Shown piece by piece: positions 1 through 6,687 of a stretch of 26,354 bases of DNA. The notes beneath the pieces are model-generated. The model saw only the letters and a program-made list of their open reading frames with translations, made no database searches and was not told where the DNA came from. Origin of the DNA: JAWCLZ01 sp037443105. Its GTDB lineage: Archaea > Halobacteriota > JAWCLZ01. Made by a program: the position numbers and the translations under genes. The stretch is from the NCBI GenBank assembly GCA_037443105.1, contig JBBIOZ010000015.1:1-26354 (forward strand), given 5' to 3'. How positions within the stretch are numbered: the first letter of the stretch is position 1; each line of letters begins with the position of its first letter.

Positions 1-44
1 CATTCAATATATTTTTTTAGATATTCCAGAAGTTTTGCATCCAT
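1..44 (-). CDS. 5' end of an unidentified leftward gene (partial)
   Basis: Only the first 14 codons are in the window, reading MDAKLLEYLKKYIE from an ATG at 44-42. A GAGGCG Shine-Dalgarno-like run lies about 8 nt upstream on the minus strand, and a TATA-like stretch (77-87) lies further upstream, which is why I accept this start. The peptide looks like an amphipathic helix. It is too short to assign to a family, and the gene could be anything starting with a helix. Confidence 0.5.
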   Translation of the reverse strand, partial: MDAKLLEYLKKYIE

Positions 45-109
45 ATTTTTCGCCTCTATGTAAATATTAAAATTTAGTATAATAAAGATTTTTATCTAAA
101 TATCATTTA

Positions 110-148
110 TAATTATCAATTTTAATTATCAGCTGTAATTATCAACAT
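110..148. repeat. Three 13-bp-spaced direct repeats of TAATTATCA
   Basis: TAATTATCA occurs exactly at 110-118, 123-131 and 136-144, a strict 13-bp period. The array lies 66-104 bp upstream of the start codon at 44 and just upstream of its TATA-like stretch (77-87), where an archaeal regulator would bind. The rest of 45-234 is AT-rich and shows no gene. Function is inferred. Confidence 0.6.
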
Positions 149-234
149 TGAGAGGCTAAAGTATTTTGAATCACAGTAAATGAAATCCTTCGCAAAGCAA
201 TTGATGCTGCCCCTTTGCTCTTCATTGGTATTCG

Positions 235-528
235 CTACCCTTCTTGGGTGNNNNNNNNNNTTATGAGGAAAAATGCTATGGTTCCTATGAAGTAAGCTAT
301 GGCCAGCATTTTATCCACGGCCTCGCTTTCTTGAATTCGAAAGATATCTGTGAATGCAGTTGTTGAAACAATGCTTGCGATGAGAAGTACAAAGCCATTC
401 ATAAGCAGTAGCATGTCTTTGCGATATGTCATGAAGTATGCTTTCGCCACCAATGAAACAACGAATAAGCCTGAGATTGCAAAGGTTAAGCCGAATAGAA
501 CTCTAAGCACGAACCAAGTCTCCATCAT
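235..528 (-). CDS. Small multi-helix membrane protein, 3' end uncertain because of a gap
   Basis: The protein has about 97 residues with three hydrophobic helices (about 5-30, 38-58, 70-89) and a short basic loop after the first. It starts ATG-ATG immediately after the stop of the upstream membrane-protein gene, so the two are co-transcribed and probably coupled in translation. The family is not recognised, and there is no signal-peptide cleavage site or catalytic motif. The 10-N run at 251-260 interrupts the last codons. The listed end (TAG at 237-235) holds only if the gap length is exact; another frame beyond the gap stays open for about 40 more codons. Confidence 0.7.
   Translation of the reverse strand: MMETWFVLRVLFGLTFAISGLFVVSLVAKAYFMTYRKDMLLLMNGFVLLIASIVSTTAFTDIFRIQESEAVDKMLAIAYFIGTIAFFLIXXXXTQEG
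251..260. other. Assembly gap (10 N)
   Basis: Ten undetermined bases lie inside the 3' end of the small membrane-protein gene. Reading frame and stop beyond this point cannot be fixed from the sequence. Confidence 0.95.
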
Positions 529-906
529 TTACTTCCCATCCACCTTGGCTATTTTTTCTTCAAGCAGCTTTTTCATTACCTCGCCTTCATGCTTGAAGCC
601 ATAGATCGATGAGAGAATGTAGACCTGATAGGCTGCAATCACGAAGAGCAGGCTGCCCATTGCCATAAATAGATACTGTGGAATATAAATTCCAAGACCA
701 AAGTTTTCAATCCATCTGCCATCGATGGCTAGCATGGTATAGATGTTGTTGACTGCAATGAAGAAAAGCGAGCCAATGGTCCAAGTTAGGTATACTCTCA
801 TTATGCCATGGGTCAGCTTCGACCTAGCTATAAAGGTGATGATGAATGCCGCCAATGCACAAAGCGACGCAATGCCCCAGAGCAAGACAACGTGAATGCT
901 ATCCAT
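529..906 (-). CDS. Small three-helix membrane protein
   Basis: This 125-residue protein has three strongly hydrophobic helices (about 5-27, 36-61, 75-100) followed by a charged, probably cytoplasmic helix (about 105-122, rich in Glu and Lys). No family is recognised. It is the first gene of a two-gene unit, and its stop directly abuts the next membrane protein's ATG. There is no Shine-Dalgarno site. A TATA element centred near 933.5 lies about 27 nt from the ATG, which predicts a leaderless mRNA. A perfect 14-bp palindrome sits between the TATA element and the start, suggesting repressor control. The two proteins may form a heteromeric membrane complex; that is inference. Confidence 0.75.
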   Translation of the reverse strand: MDSIHVVLLWGIASLCALAAFIITFIARSKLTHGIMRVYLTWTIGSLFFIAVNNIYTMLAIDGRWIENFGLGIYIPQYLFMAMGSLLFVIAAYQVYILSSIYGFKHEGEVMKKLLEEKIAKVDGK

Positions 907-909
907 ATT

Positions 910-923
910 ATCATAATTATGAT
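910..923. promoter_or_regulatory. Perfect 14-bp palindrome, candidate operator
   Basis: ATCATAATTATGAT is exactly self-complementary. It lies 4-17 nt upstream of the start codon at 906, between the TATA element and the predicted transcription start. That is a typical site for archaeal repressors that block polymerase recruitment. Confidence 0.5.
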
Positions 924-928
924 GGAAA

Positions 929-938
929 AGTATATAAG
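929..938 (-). promoter_or_regulatory. TATA box of the membrane-protein pair
   Basis: On the minus strand this reads CTTATATACT, preceded by an A-rich BRE-like stretch. Its centre is 27.5 nt from the A of the ATG at 906, so transcription probably begins at or next to the start codon. Confidence 0.6.
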
Positions 939-974
939 TTTTTCGAATATTTTAACAATATCAAATATAATATT

Positions 975-995
975 GGTTAAAATTAAGAAAAATTT
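975..995 (-). terminator. Possible T-rich terminator after the DUF89 gene
   Basis: Just past the DUF89 stop, the minus strand carries two T-rich runs in AAATTTTTCTTAATTTTAA. Archaeal termination commonly uses such oligo-T tracts. No hairpin is evident, so this is tentative. Confidence 0.35.
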
Positions 996-1827
996 ACCAG
1001 ATCATTGCAATATAGCTATTTAATGGCACGCCAATGCTTCTTGCTACAGGCAGGCATTTAGCCATCAAAATAAATAGAAGCTTGCCATTTTTAGGCAGCT
1101 CCGAAAGTGTTTCATAGTAGCCCATTCCCTTCGCAAATATCAAATCAGCGCCGTGGAATTCTGCTTTGAATTCCTCACTAGCAATCGAAAAATCAATTCC
1201 AACAGTATCAGTCCCTGTGGTAATCACTCTTCCAATCACCGAAGCCAAACCCATCCATTGCAGGTCTTCCAACGTGAGGTCATTTTGCACTGCGCTTTGC
1301 TTTACAGCATATACCACTTCTGCGTATTCCCTCAGCTTAGTTAAAAGTGGAATATCAAAAAATACTTCACCGGCATTATCAGCAAGATATAAAACTTTTT
1401 TTGCCATCAACAGTTTTTCCTCAGCAATTGCAATGTCATCGATGGCAAAGTTAATCACACCCACTCGCTCCATATCTTCTAAATCTCGAAAAAAATCTAT
1501 GGTATTGCCAAGCACTGCAAGCTCAATGCATGACCTCAAATCATCTCCTGCTCTAACTCTTGCAGCTTCAAAGAACTTGCGTGCAATCTCAATCTCCCTA
1601 GCCTTGAATATTCTATAGGGATCTTTATTGCCTGAAAGCCTTCGGGTAATTCTATGCATCTCATTAGCGATCTCAGCAGGTACTACATTAAGAGAGAACC
1701 TGCGATTTAAAAGCTCCAAGCACTGCCTTTCGATATAGCGCCTTAACTCAGGGTCTTCGGTTGCTAAATTGCTGGCTTGCGCTGCCAAGCGTTTTAAGCA
1801 AGGATAGCATTCCACACCAGCCTTCAT
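994..1827 (-). CDS. DUF89 / ARMT1-like metal-dependent phosphatase family protein
   Basis: The 277-residue protein matches the archaeal DUF89 family (AF1104-like). Members are metal-dependent phosphatases proposed to remove damaged or unwanted phosphometabolites. Visible signatures are the N-terminal CxxC (C7, C10), GNTID near 107-111, DNAGE at 150-154 (the metal/phosphate site), ND at 182-183, and KGMGYYE near 233-239. Length fits the archaeal subgroup. The start overlaps the elp3 stop by 4 nt (ATGA), so translation is probably coupled. The substrate cannot be predicted. Linkage to Elp3 is suggestive only. Confidence 0.88.
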   Translation of the reverse strand: MKAGVECYPCLKRLAAQASNLATEDPELRRYIERQCLELLNRRFSLNVVPAEIANEMHRITRRLSGNKDPYRIFKAREIEIARKFFEAARVRAGDDLRSCIELAVLGNTIDFFRDLEDMERVGVINFAIDDIAIAEEKLLMAKKVLYLADNAGEVFFDIPLLTKLREYAEVVYAVKQSAVQNDLTLEDLQWMGLASVIGRVITTGTDTVGIDFSIASEEFKAEFHGADLIFAKGMGYYETLSELPKNGKLLFILMAKCLPVARSIGVPLNSYIAMIW

Positions 1828-3425
1828 TTTAACACCTTCACCATATACGCTCCATACTTCCTATAACCCTGCCTGCGATAGTATTCGCGAACTCCTATTC
1901 CACTTGTAACCGCTAGCTTGCCATAACCCGCTTCCCCAGCAATTTCCTCAGCCCTGCGCAGGAGTGCTTCTCCATAGCCGCGGTGCTGCCACTCATAACT
2001 TGGTCTCTCGCCAACAGGCACCATGGGACCGTAGATGTGCAGCTCGCGCACAATTGCAGCATCTTCAAGCTCGCGCCTGTGAGGCTTGAATGGAAAGCGA
2101 AGGCGTAGAAATCCAATCAATATATCTCTATTCTCATCTTCATAGGAAATGAAATATTCTCTTCCCCCACAGGCAATATAGCTCTCTTGCATTAGTTTAA
2201 TATCACTCACTGAAGGACTTCTGCCTTGGAGCAATGCATGTCCCACTTCTCTGCACCGAATGCATCTACACCTTGCGTTGATCTCCCTAAGCCTTTGAAA
2301 AACTAGCTGGCGTAGATTGCTCTTCTTTATGCCTGCTTCAACTTGATAAACAGGTATATCACGCTGCACTCTCTGCACTCTAACCCAATGAGGAAGTTTA
2401 AGTTTTGCCCTAGCTATTAATTCAACTGCTTGCTCTATCGAAAGCGGCTCATATTCTCCACGCAGCCACATTTCATATAGCCTCGTGCCTTTAACGAGCA
2501 ATGTAGGATAGATCTTCAAGTAATCAGGCTTGAAGTGCTCATCTTGAAAAAGACGCTCAAACATCCTTAGATCTTGATCAAAGCTTGAACCAGGCAACCC
2601 TGGCATGATATGAAAGCCAACTTTAAGCCCTGAATCGCGCAGTATTTGATTGGCTTTAATTGAATGCGCAACACTATGTCCTCTTCCAATTTTGTTAAGC
2701 ACGTAATCATATATACTTTGGATGCCGAGCTCAACTTTGGTAACACCTAGGTGGAGCATGCGATCCACGTGCTCTTCCATGCACCAGTCAGGGCGAGTTT
2801 CAAAGGTTATGCCTACATTTCTCACCTTCGCTGATTCATTTCGCCTCTGGACTTCTTCAAGCAATAGATATCGGTTTTTTACATTTTTAGCTTCAAAATT
2901 ATTCATCGCCTCAAGGCAGCGCTTTACAAACCACTCTTGATAGCAAAGCGAGCGAGCGGTAATTGTGCCGCCCATAACTATTAGCTCGGCTTTATCCACC
3001 TCGTGACCGATCTGCTTGAGCTGTTTAAGGCGAGCACTGGTTTGGCGGTAGGGATCAAAATTTTCTTGAAAAGCTCGCAAAGCAGCTGGCTCTCTGCCGG
3101 TATAACTCTGAGGTGATGCAGCTTCACTATCAGGTCCGCCAGGACAGGGAATGCATCTTCCGTGAGGGCAAGGATGTGGAGAAGTCATAACTGCGATTAC
3201 TGCAACACCTGATATAGTACGCACAGGTTTGCGCTGCAAAAACTCCTTCACAATCGGTCTTTCTTCCGGGGTTGCAAATGCTAGAATTTCTGAATTCTTG
3301 GGAATCTTTTTCAAATTGCATTGAACTGCAATTTCCTTTTTTGCCTTTGAAAGATCAATTTCATCCACTATTTCTTCATTCAGTATTGCTTCAATCAAAG
3401 CTCTGCAAGCAGTTTGGAACTGCAT
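1824..3425 (-). CDS. elp3: Archaeal Elp3, tRNA uridine-34 carboxymethyl-forming enzyme
   Basis: Elp3 uses radical SAM chemistry and acetyl-CoA to build the carboxymethyl group on wobble U34 of tRNA. In archaea it acts alone, without the other Elongator subunits. The 533-residue protein has the radical SAM CxxxxCxxC motif (C86, C91, C94, within HPCPHGRCIPCPGG), a TIM-barrel core with GxxTFETRPD-like and MPGLPG segments, a Cys-rich patch (CRCIRC, about 387-392), and a C-terminal GNAT acetyltransferase domain with QHRGYGEALL and YYRRQGY. Length is normal. It is the first gene of a unit with DUF89 and has a TATA element 29 nt upstream. Confidence 0.95.
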   Translation of the reverse strand: MQFQTACRALIEAILNEEIVDEIDLSKAKKEIAVQCNLKKIPKNSEILAFATPEERPIVKEFLQRKPVRTISGVAVIAVMTSPHPCPHGRCIPCPGGPDSEAASPQSYTGREPAALRAFQENFDPYRQTSARLKQLKQIGHEVDKAELIVMGGTITARSLCYQEWFVKRCLEAMNNFEAKNVKNRYLLLEEVQRRNESAKVRNVGITFETRPDWCMEEHVDRMLHLGVTKVELGIQSIYDYVLNKIGRGHSVAHSIKANQILRDSGLKVGFHIMPGLPGSSFDQDLRMFERLFQDEHFKPDYLKIYPTLLVKGTRLYEMWLRGEYEPLSIEQAVELIARAKLKLPHWVRVQRVQRDIPVYQVEAGIKKSNLRQLVFQRLREINARCRCIRCREVGHALLQGRSPSVSDIKLMQESYIACGGREYFISYEDENRDILIGFLRLRFPFKPHRRELEDAAIVRELHIYGPMVPVGERPSYEWQHRGYGEALLRRAEEIAGEAGYGKLAVTSGIGVREYYRRQGYRKYGAYMVKVLK

Positions 3426-3449
3426 TTATTTTATGTTGGAAAACTCTGC

Positions 3450-3458
3450 TTTTAAATA
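3450..3458 (-). promoter_or_regulatory. TATA box of elp3
   Basis: The minus-strand TATTTAAAA is centred about 29 nt from the elp3 ATG. No Shine-Dalgarno site lies between, so the mRNA is probably leaderless or nearly so. Confidence 0.55.
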
Positions 3459-3493
3459 TTTCTTAGAAAATTAAATTAAGGAATAAAACGAAG

Positions 3494-3502
3494 CTTTAAT
3501 AC
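3494..3502 (+). promoter_or_regulatory. TATA box of the NADH dehydrogenase-like gene
   Basis: CTTTAATAC is centred about 31 nt upstream of the ATG at 3529, within the 103-nt divergent spacer shared with elp3. An extra ATG at 3524 (ATG CAA TGA, a two-codon ORF) overlaps the real start. Confidence 0.45.
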
Positions 3503-3528
3503 TTCAAGAATTTCCTTAATTCGATGCA

Positions 3529-4630
3529 ATGAAGCTTGCTGTTATAGGCTGCGGTATTGCCGGTATAAATGCTCTGGACAAGGCTAGGAAGCTTGATAAA
3601 GAGCTTGAGATAGTTGCATTTGACCATAAGCGGAAATCCGAATGTCAAGCGCTGCATCCCGAGGTACTCAGCGGAAAGATAAAAGCTGAGGATGCAGCCA
3701 TAGATGTTGAGAAATTTGCTTCTAAAAGGGGAATTAAGTTTGTAAATGAAAAGGTAATTGAAATCAAACTGAGGGAAAAAATTCTTGCCACGATTAATGA
3801 AAAAATTGACTTCGACTATGCAATCATCGCAGCCGGTGCTGTGCCAAATTTTTATAATATACCTGGGGTGGAGAATTGCTTCTCGATAAACAGCCTTGAG
3901 GATACTCTTAAGACGAAGGAGATGCTGGCTGAAATAAAACCTGGCGATAATGTTGCAATAATCGGCGCTGGCTTAACAGGTGTAGAGGTAGCCGGCGAGC
4001 TGCTTGATATTTTTCAAAATCGCGCCAATATATATATAATCGAACTTCTAGGAGAAGTCCTGCCTGGTATGAATGTTAAACTATGCAATTCAGTTTTTAG
4101 ATATCTAACTGCGAAGGGTGCTAAAATTTTCACTTCAACTCGAGTTCAACTGATTCAAGCCGGTAGAGTTTTAACAGATAGAGGTGAGATAATTGCAAAG
4201 TTAATAATCTGGTGCGCTGGAATAAAGCCTTCANNNNNNNNNNNNNNNNNNNNAGACTTTGGATGTTTTAAAATGGCAAGGCTGGATTGTTGTTGATCCC
4301 TACTTAAGGGTTATAGGCTTTGAAAATATATATGCAGCAGGGGACATTAGTTGGGTGGATGTGAATGGAAAAATCGCCACCAAATGCGCACTTGAGGCTG
4401 AGAGGCAAGGACGCGCAGCAGCTGTGAATGCCATTAGAAGCATGCACGGGAGGAAGCCTTTGAGGTATAAAGTGAAATCAAGCTCGGATAATCCAATAAT
4501 GCTGATCTCTCTGGGGGGGGATAAAGCAGTTGCTAGTTTTGGAGGCATTTGCTTTACCAGTCCAAGTAACTGGATATATAGATTGAAGAAGAAAATCGAC
4601 TTGAACTATGTGCAGAAATTCAGTAAATAG
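3529..4630 (+). CDS. NADH dehydrogenase-like FAD/NAD(P) pyridine nucleotide-disulfide oxidoreductase, interrupted by a gap
   Basis: This is a type II NADH dehydrogenase-like flavoprotein (COG1252-like) of about 365 residues. The N-terminal FAD site has GCGIAG at residues 7-12, the NAD(P) Rossmann motif GAGLTG lies near 147-152, and after the gap the second FAD signature IYAAGD follows GWIVVDPYLR. The family transfers electrons from NAD(P)H to quinones, disulfides or other acceptors. No CxxxxC redox pair or C-terminal membrane helix is visible, so the electron acceptor is unknown. The 20-N run at 4234-4253 splits it into two apparent ORFs (frame of 3529 before, frame of 4259 after). The offset most simply reflects an estimated gap length, not a real frameshift. 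Confidence 0.85.
4234..4253. other. Assembly gap (20 N)
   Basis: Twenty undetermined bases lie inside the flavoprotein gene. The apparent change of frame across them shows the length is not exact. Confidence 0.95.
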
Positions 4631-4649
4631 CATCTATCCATTATCAATT

Positions 4650-4660
4650 CCTTTAAATAA
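4650..4660 (+). promoter_or_regulatory. TATA box of the protease gene pair
   Basis: CTTTAAATAA is centred near 4655, 28 nt before the ATG at 4683. There is no Shine-Dalgarno site in between, so a leaderless transcript is predicted. Confidence 0.5.
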
Positions 4661-4682
4661 TTTCCTGATCAATAGTTAAGCA

Positions 4683-5363
4683 ATGGAGAGGGAAAAGGTG
4701 TTTGCTCTGCTTAAGGATGAGGCTAAAAAATTTGGATTTGAGAAAATCGAGCTTGTAGAGGGGGATTCACTTTACACTCCTCAGGAGTTCTTTTTCGTGG
4801 ATAGCAAAAAGATATATGAATTTTCAGGGCACCAGAATAGATTACTTGTTGGAAAAAAATACTTAGAGATGCTATCTACCTTGAATGAGGAGATTTTAGA
4901 GAAAAAGATCAAATACGATGTGAGACACGAAAAGGCCCATCTTTCAGGGGGAAAGTTCACTACGGAAAATATTGAATGCTTTTTGAAAAGACTTAATAAA
5001 AATAAACTTGGAGAGGAAGACATAGCCTATCTTCAATCTCTATCGGCTGCGATTGAGGCTCAAACCGAGCTAATAACTCTCTGCAAATTTTATTCCAATG
5101 TTGAGCTGTATCTTGATGAGTTCGCTGCAAGCATCGCTGGGTCTGCGATTTACTCAATAATGAAGGCCGAAAGTTTTTCAATAAAAGTTTTTAAAGTGCT
5201 CTCGCCAAAAATCTACAGAGAGATGCTTCAGAAGTTAGAGGAGACGGAGGGGGAGCGCATTCAGAGCAGAGTTTTTGAAGACCTTTTCTGGGCTAATGAT
5301 GTGTTTAAGAATATGTTTGCTAAGAAGTTCGCGAGCTATATGGAGAGATATATTCAATGCTGA
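4683..5363 (+). CDS. Putative gluzincin-like zinc metalloprotease (HExxH)
   Basis: The 226-residue protein is mostly helical, with no signal peptide or membrane segment, and is probably cytoplasmic. HEKAH at residues 82-86 fits the HExxH zinc motif. Sixty residues later, LDEFAAS places Glu146 where gluzincins of the M48/minigluzincin type carry the third zinc ligand (ExxAD; here ExxAS). I do not recognise a named family. Its stop overlaps the start of the next gene, another HExxH protein, by 7 nt, so the two are translationally coupled and probably work together. HExxH alone can occur by chance. The downstream Glu and the neighbour strengthen the call, but activity is inference. Confidence 0.6.
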   Translation: MEREKVFALLKDEAKKFGFEKIELVEGDSLYTPQEFFFVDSKKIYEFSGHQNRLLVGKKYLEMLSTLNEEILEKKIKYDVRHEKAHLSGGKFTTENIECFLKRLNKNKLGEEDIAYLQSLSAAIEAQTELITLCKFYSNVELYLDEFAASIAGSAIYSIMKAESFSIKVFKVLSPKIYREMLQKLEETEGERIQSRVFEDLFWANDVFKNMFAKKFASYMERYIQC

Positions 5364-6160
5364 AGCTTAGAAGAGCGATTAGAAGAACCGATCCAGGATT
5401 AAGGATGCCTGCCTCAATTGAGTATCCACTCAGCAAATTTAAGCCAGTGCATATTTTTTCCGATAGACTTGTTTCCTCCAGCGAGATATCCTTATTTAAA
5501 GAGGCCCTCGACATCGTGCTGGAGAAAGCAGAAGTGAAAGATGTGCTACCGGTCGAGGTATTTGGCAGCTGGTTCAAAGATGATGGAGAATTTGGTAGCA
5601 TTGAATGGTATATAAAGCAAGCTTACAATGTGCAGAGGAAGCAGTGCGATTTAATCAAGTTTCTGGATTTATTTAAAAAAGAGCCGTGGCAGAAACTGCC
5701 GCACTATGATTTACTCCTTCTCTCCTCCTATGACCTTTATGACTCCACTGCTCCTGAAATTAAATTTTTCATTGGCAGAGGAAGCATAAGCGCAACGGTG
5801 ATCAGCTTCTTTAGATTTAAAAAGCATGGCAGCGAGGTTATGAAACAAGTTGGAATCCATGAATTTGGCCATACTTATGGCGCTCTATCTGACTGCAGCT
5901 ATATCTGCTCAATGCGCTCTCCAGAATTCATACCAAGCGATTTGATAGCTCACTCAAAAGATAGATTAAAGCACGGACCATTCTGCAGAGTATGTGAATC
6001 GAAAATAAAGCAAGCCTTCTGGCAGCTGCCAGATTATTATCAGTATTTTCCCGAGATACTTGAGCTTCTTGATGATTTGGCTGCGAGAAAGCCAGAAATT
6101 CTTGAAAAGGTGAAAAGCGGCGAGATAGCGAGGGTGGAAGTAACTATAGACTGGATTTAA
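5357..6160 (+). CDS. Divergent archaemetzincin-like zinc metalloprotease
   Basis: The 267-residue protein is longer than typical archaemetzincins (under about 200). It carries HEFGHTYG (H168, E169, H172, G175), then D179, C180, C184, a possible Met-turn M186 (CSM), and a later CxxC (C210, C213). The known family pattern is HExxHxxGx3Cx4CxMx17CxxC, with a third His ligand just before the first Cys. Here the spacing from Gly to the CxM cysteine is conserved, but the third-ligand position is Ser178, followed by Asp179; the first Cys is shifted by one and the last spacer is 23 residues. The N-terminal 150 residues are unassigned. It overlaps the upstream protease gene by 7 nt. Metzincin membership is fairly sure; activity is not. 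Confidence 0.75.
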   Translation: MLKLRRAIRRTDPGLRMPASIEYPLSKFKPVHIFSDRLVSSSEISLFKEALDIVLEKAEVKDVLPVEVFGSWFKDDGEFGSIEWYIKQAYNVQRKQCDLIKFLDLFKKEPWQKLPHYDLLLLSSYDLYDSTAPEIKFFIGRGSISATVISFFRFKKHGSEVMKQVGIHEFGHTYGALSDCSYICSMRSPEFIPSDLIAHSKDRLKHGPFCRVCESKIKQAFWQLPDYYQYFPEILELLDDLAARKPEILEKVKSGEIARVEVTIDWI

Positions 6161-6183
6161 AATTCTTGTTCACCATAGCTACA

Positions 6184-6199
6184 TTTTGTTCTTTTTTCT
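6184..6199 (+). terminator. Possible oligo-T terminator
   Basis: TTTTGTTCTTTTTTCT follows the protease pair by about 24 nt. Archaeal polymerase often terminates at such T tracts, and no hairpin is evident. Confidence 0.4.
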
Positions 6200-6248
6200 G
6201 CATGCGCATAAGTTATTTGAAAGCAGAGGACAAAAATACCTTTGATGC

Positions 6249-6662
6249 ATGTTCAGCGGTGGAGATAATAAGGAGGTATCAATAAGTCATCTGCGCCGAA
6301 AACCAGATGAATCACCTCAAAAGGCAGAGTCCAAAAGCGATGTTGCTAATGATAGCATTTGGAGGCGAAGGGGAAGCGCGACTGAGCTCTCTTCGATCTA
6401 TAGCCTGCACATCCCAAAGGATGTCGAGTTTATGCTCTGGACTATGAGTATCCTGCTCTTCTTCGCAGTATTCATTGCCTATATATACTTTATGGATCGG
6501 GTTTCACCTTGGATATTGATTCCCGTGCTCTCCATTCCAATCATTTTTTGGTTTGTGTTCACCCTCGCTGCTTACTGGACTGAAACCAGAGTTCATTATC
6601 TGATTAAAAGAACGCTGAGCTATGATATCATTCAACTCTCCGGGGATACAGGCAATATGTGA
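6249..6662 (+). CDS. Small two-helix membrane protein of unknown function
   Basis: The 137-residue protein has a charged, probably disordered N-terminal region (1-58), two hydrophobic helices (about 61-81 and 88-110), and a short tail. The two helices are joined by only a few residues, so both termini should face the same side, probably the cytoplasm given the many Arg and Lys residues. No family is recognised. It follows the protease pair in the same direction after 88 nt with a T-rich run between, so it may have its own promoter (a TTATTTGA element near 6213-6220). It converges on the radical SAM gene. A link to the proteases is speculative. Confidence 0.65.
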   Translation: MFSGGDNKEVSISHLRRKPDESPQKAESKSDVANDSIWRRRGSATELSSIYSLHIPKDVEFMLWTMSILLFFAVFIAYIYFMDRVSPWILIPVLSIPIIFWFVFTLAAYWTETRVHYLIKRTLSYDIIQLSGDTGNM

Positions 6663-6687
6663 TCAGAAGGAAGGAGCGCTAGTTTTT

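Noticed and set aside
110..148. Possible CRISPR fragment in the 13-bp-spaced repeats
   Set aside because: Repeats are 9 bp and spacers 4 bp, far too short, and no cas gene is near.
1166..1618. Plus-strand ORF of 150 codons
   Set aside because: It lies entirely inside the DUF89 gene on the opposite strand, is Ser-rich in the way antisense frames are, and has no ribosome-binding site or family signature.
4494..4530. Run of eight G as a possible frameshift site in the flavoprotein gene
   Set aside because: The frame stays open through it to the stop at 4630. The C-terminus beyond it is not well enough known to me to claim a slip, although a homopolymer error remains possible.
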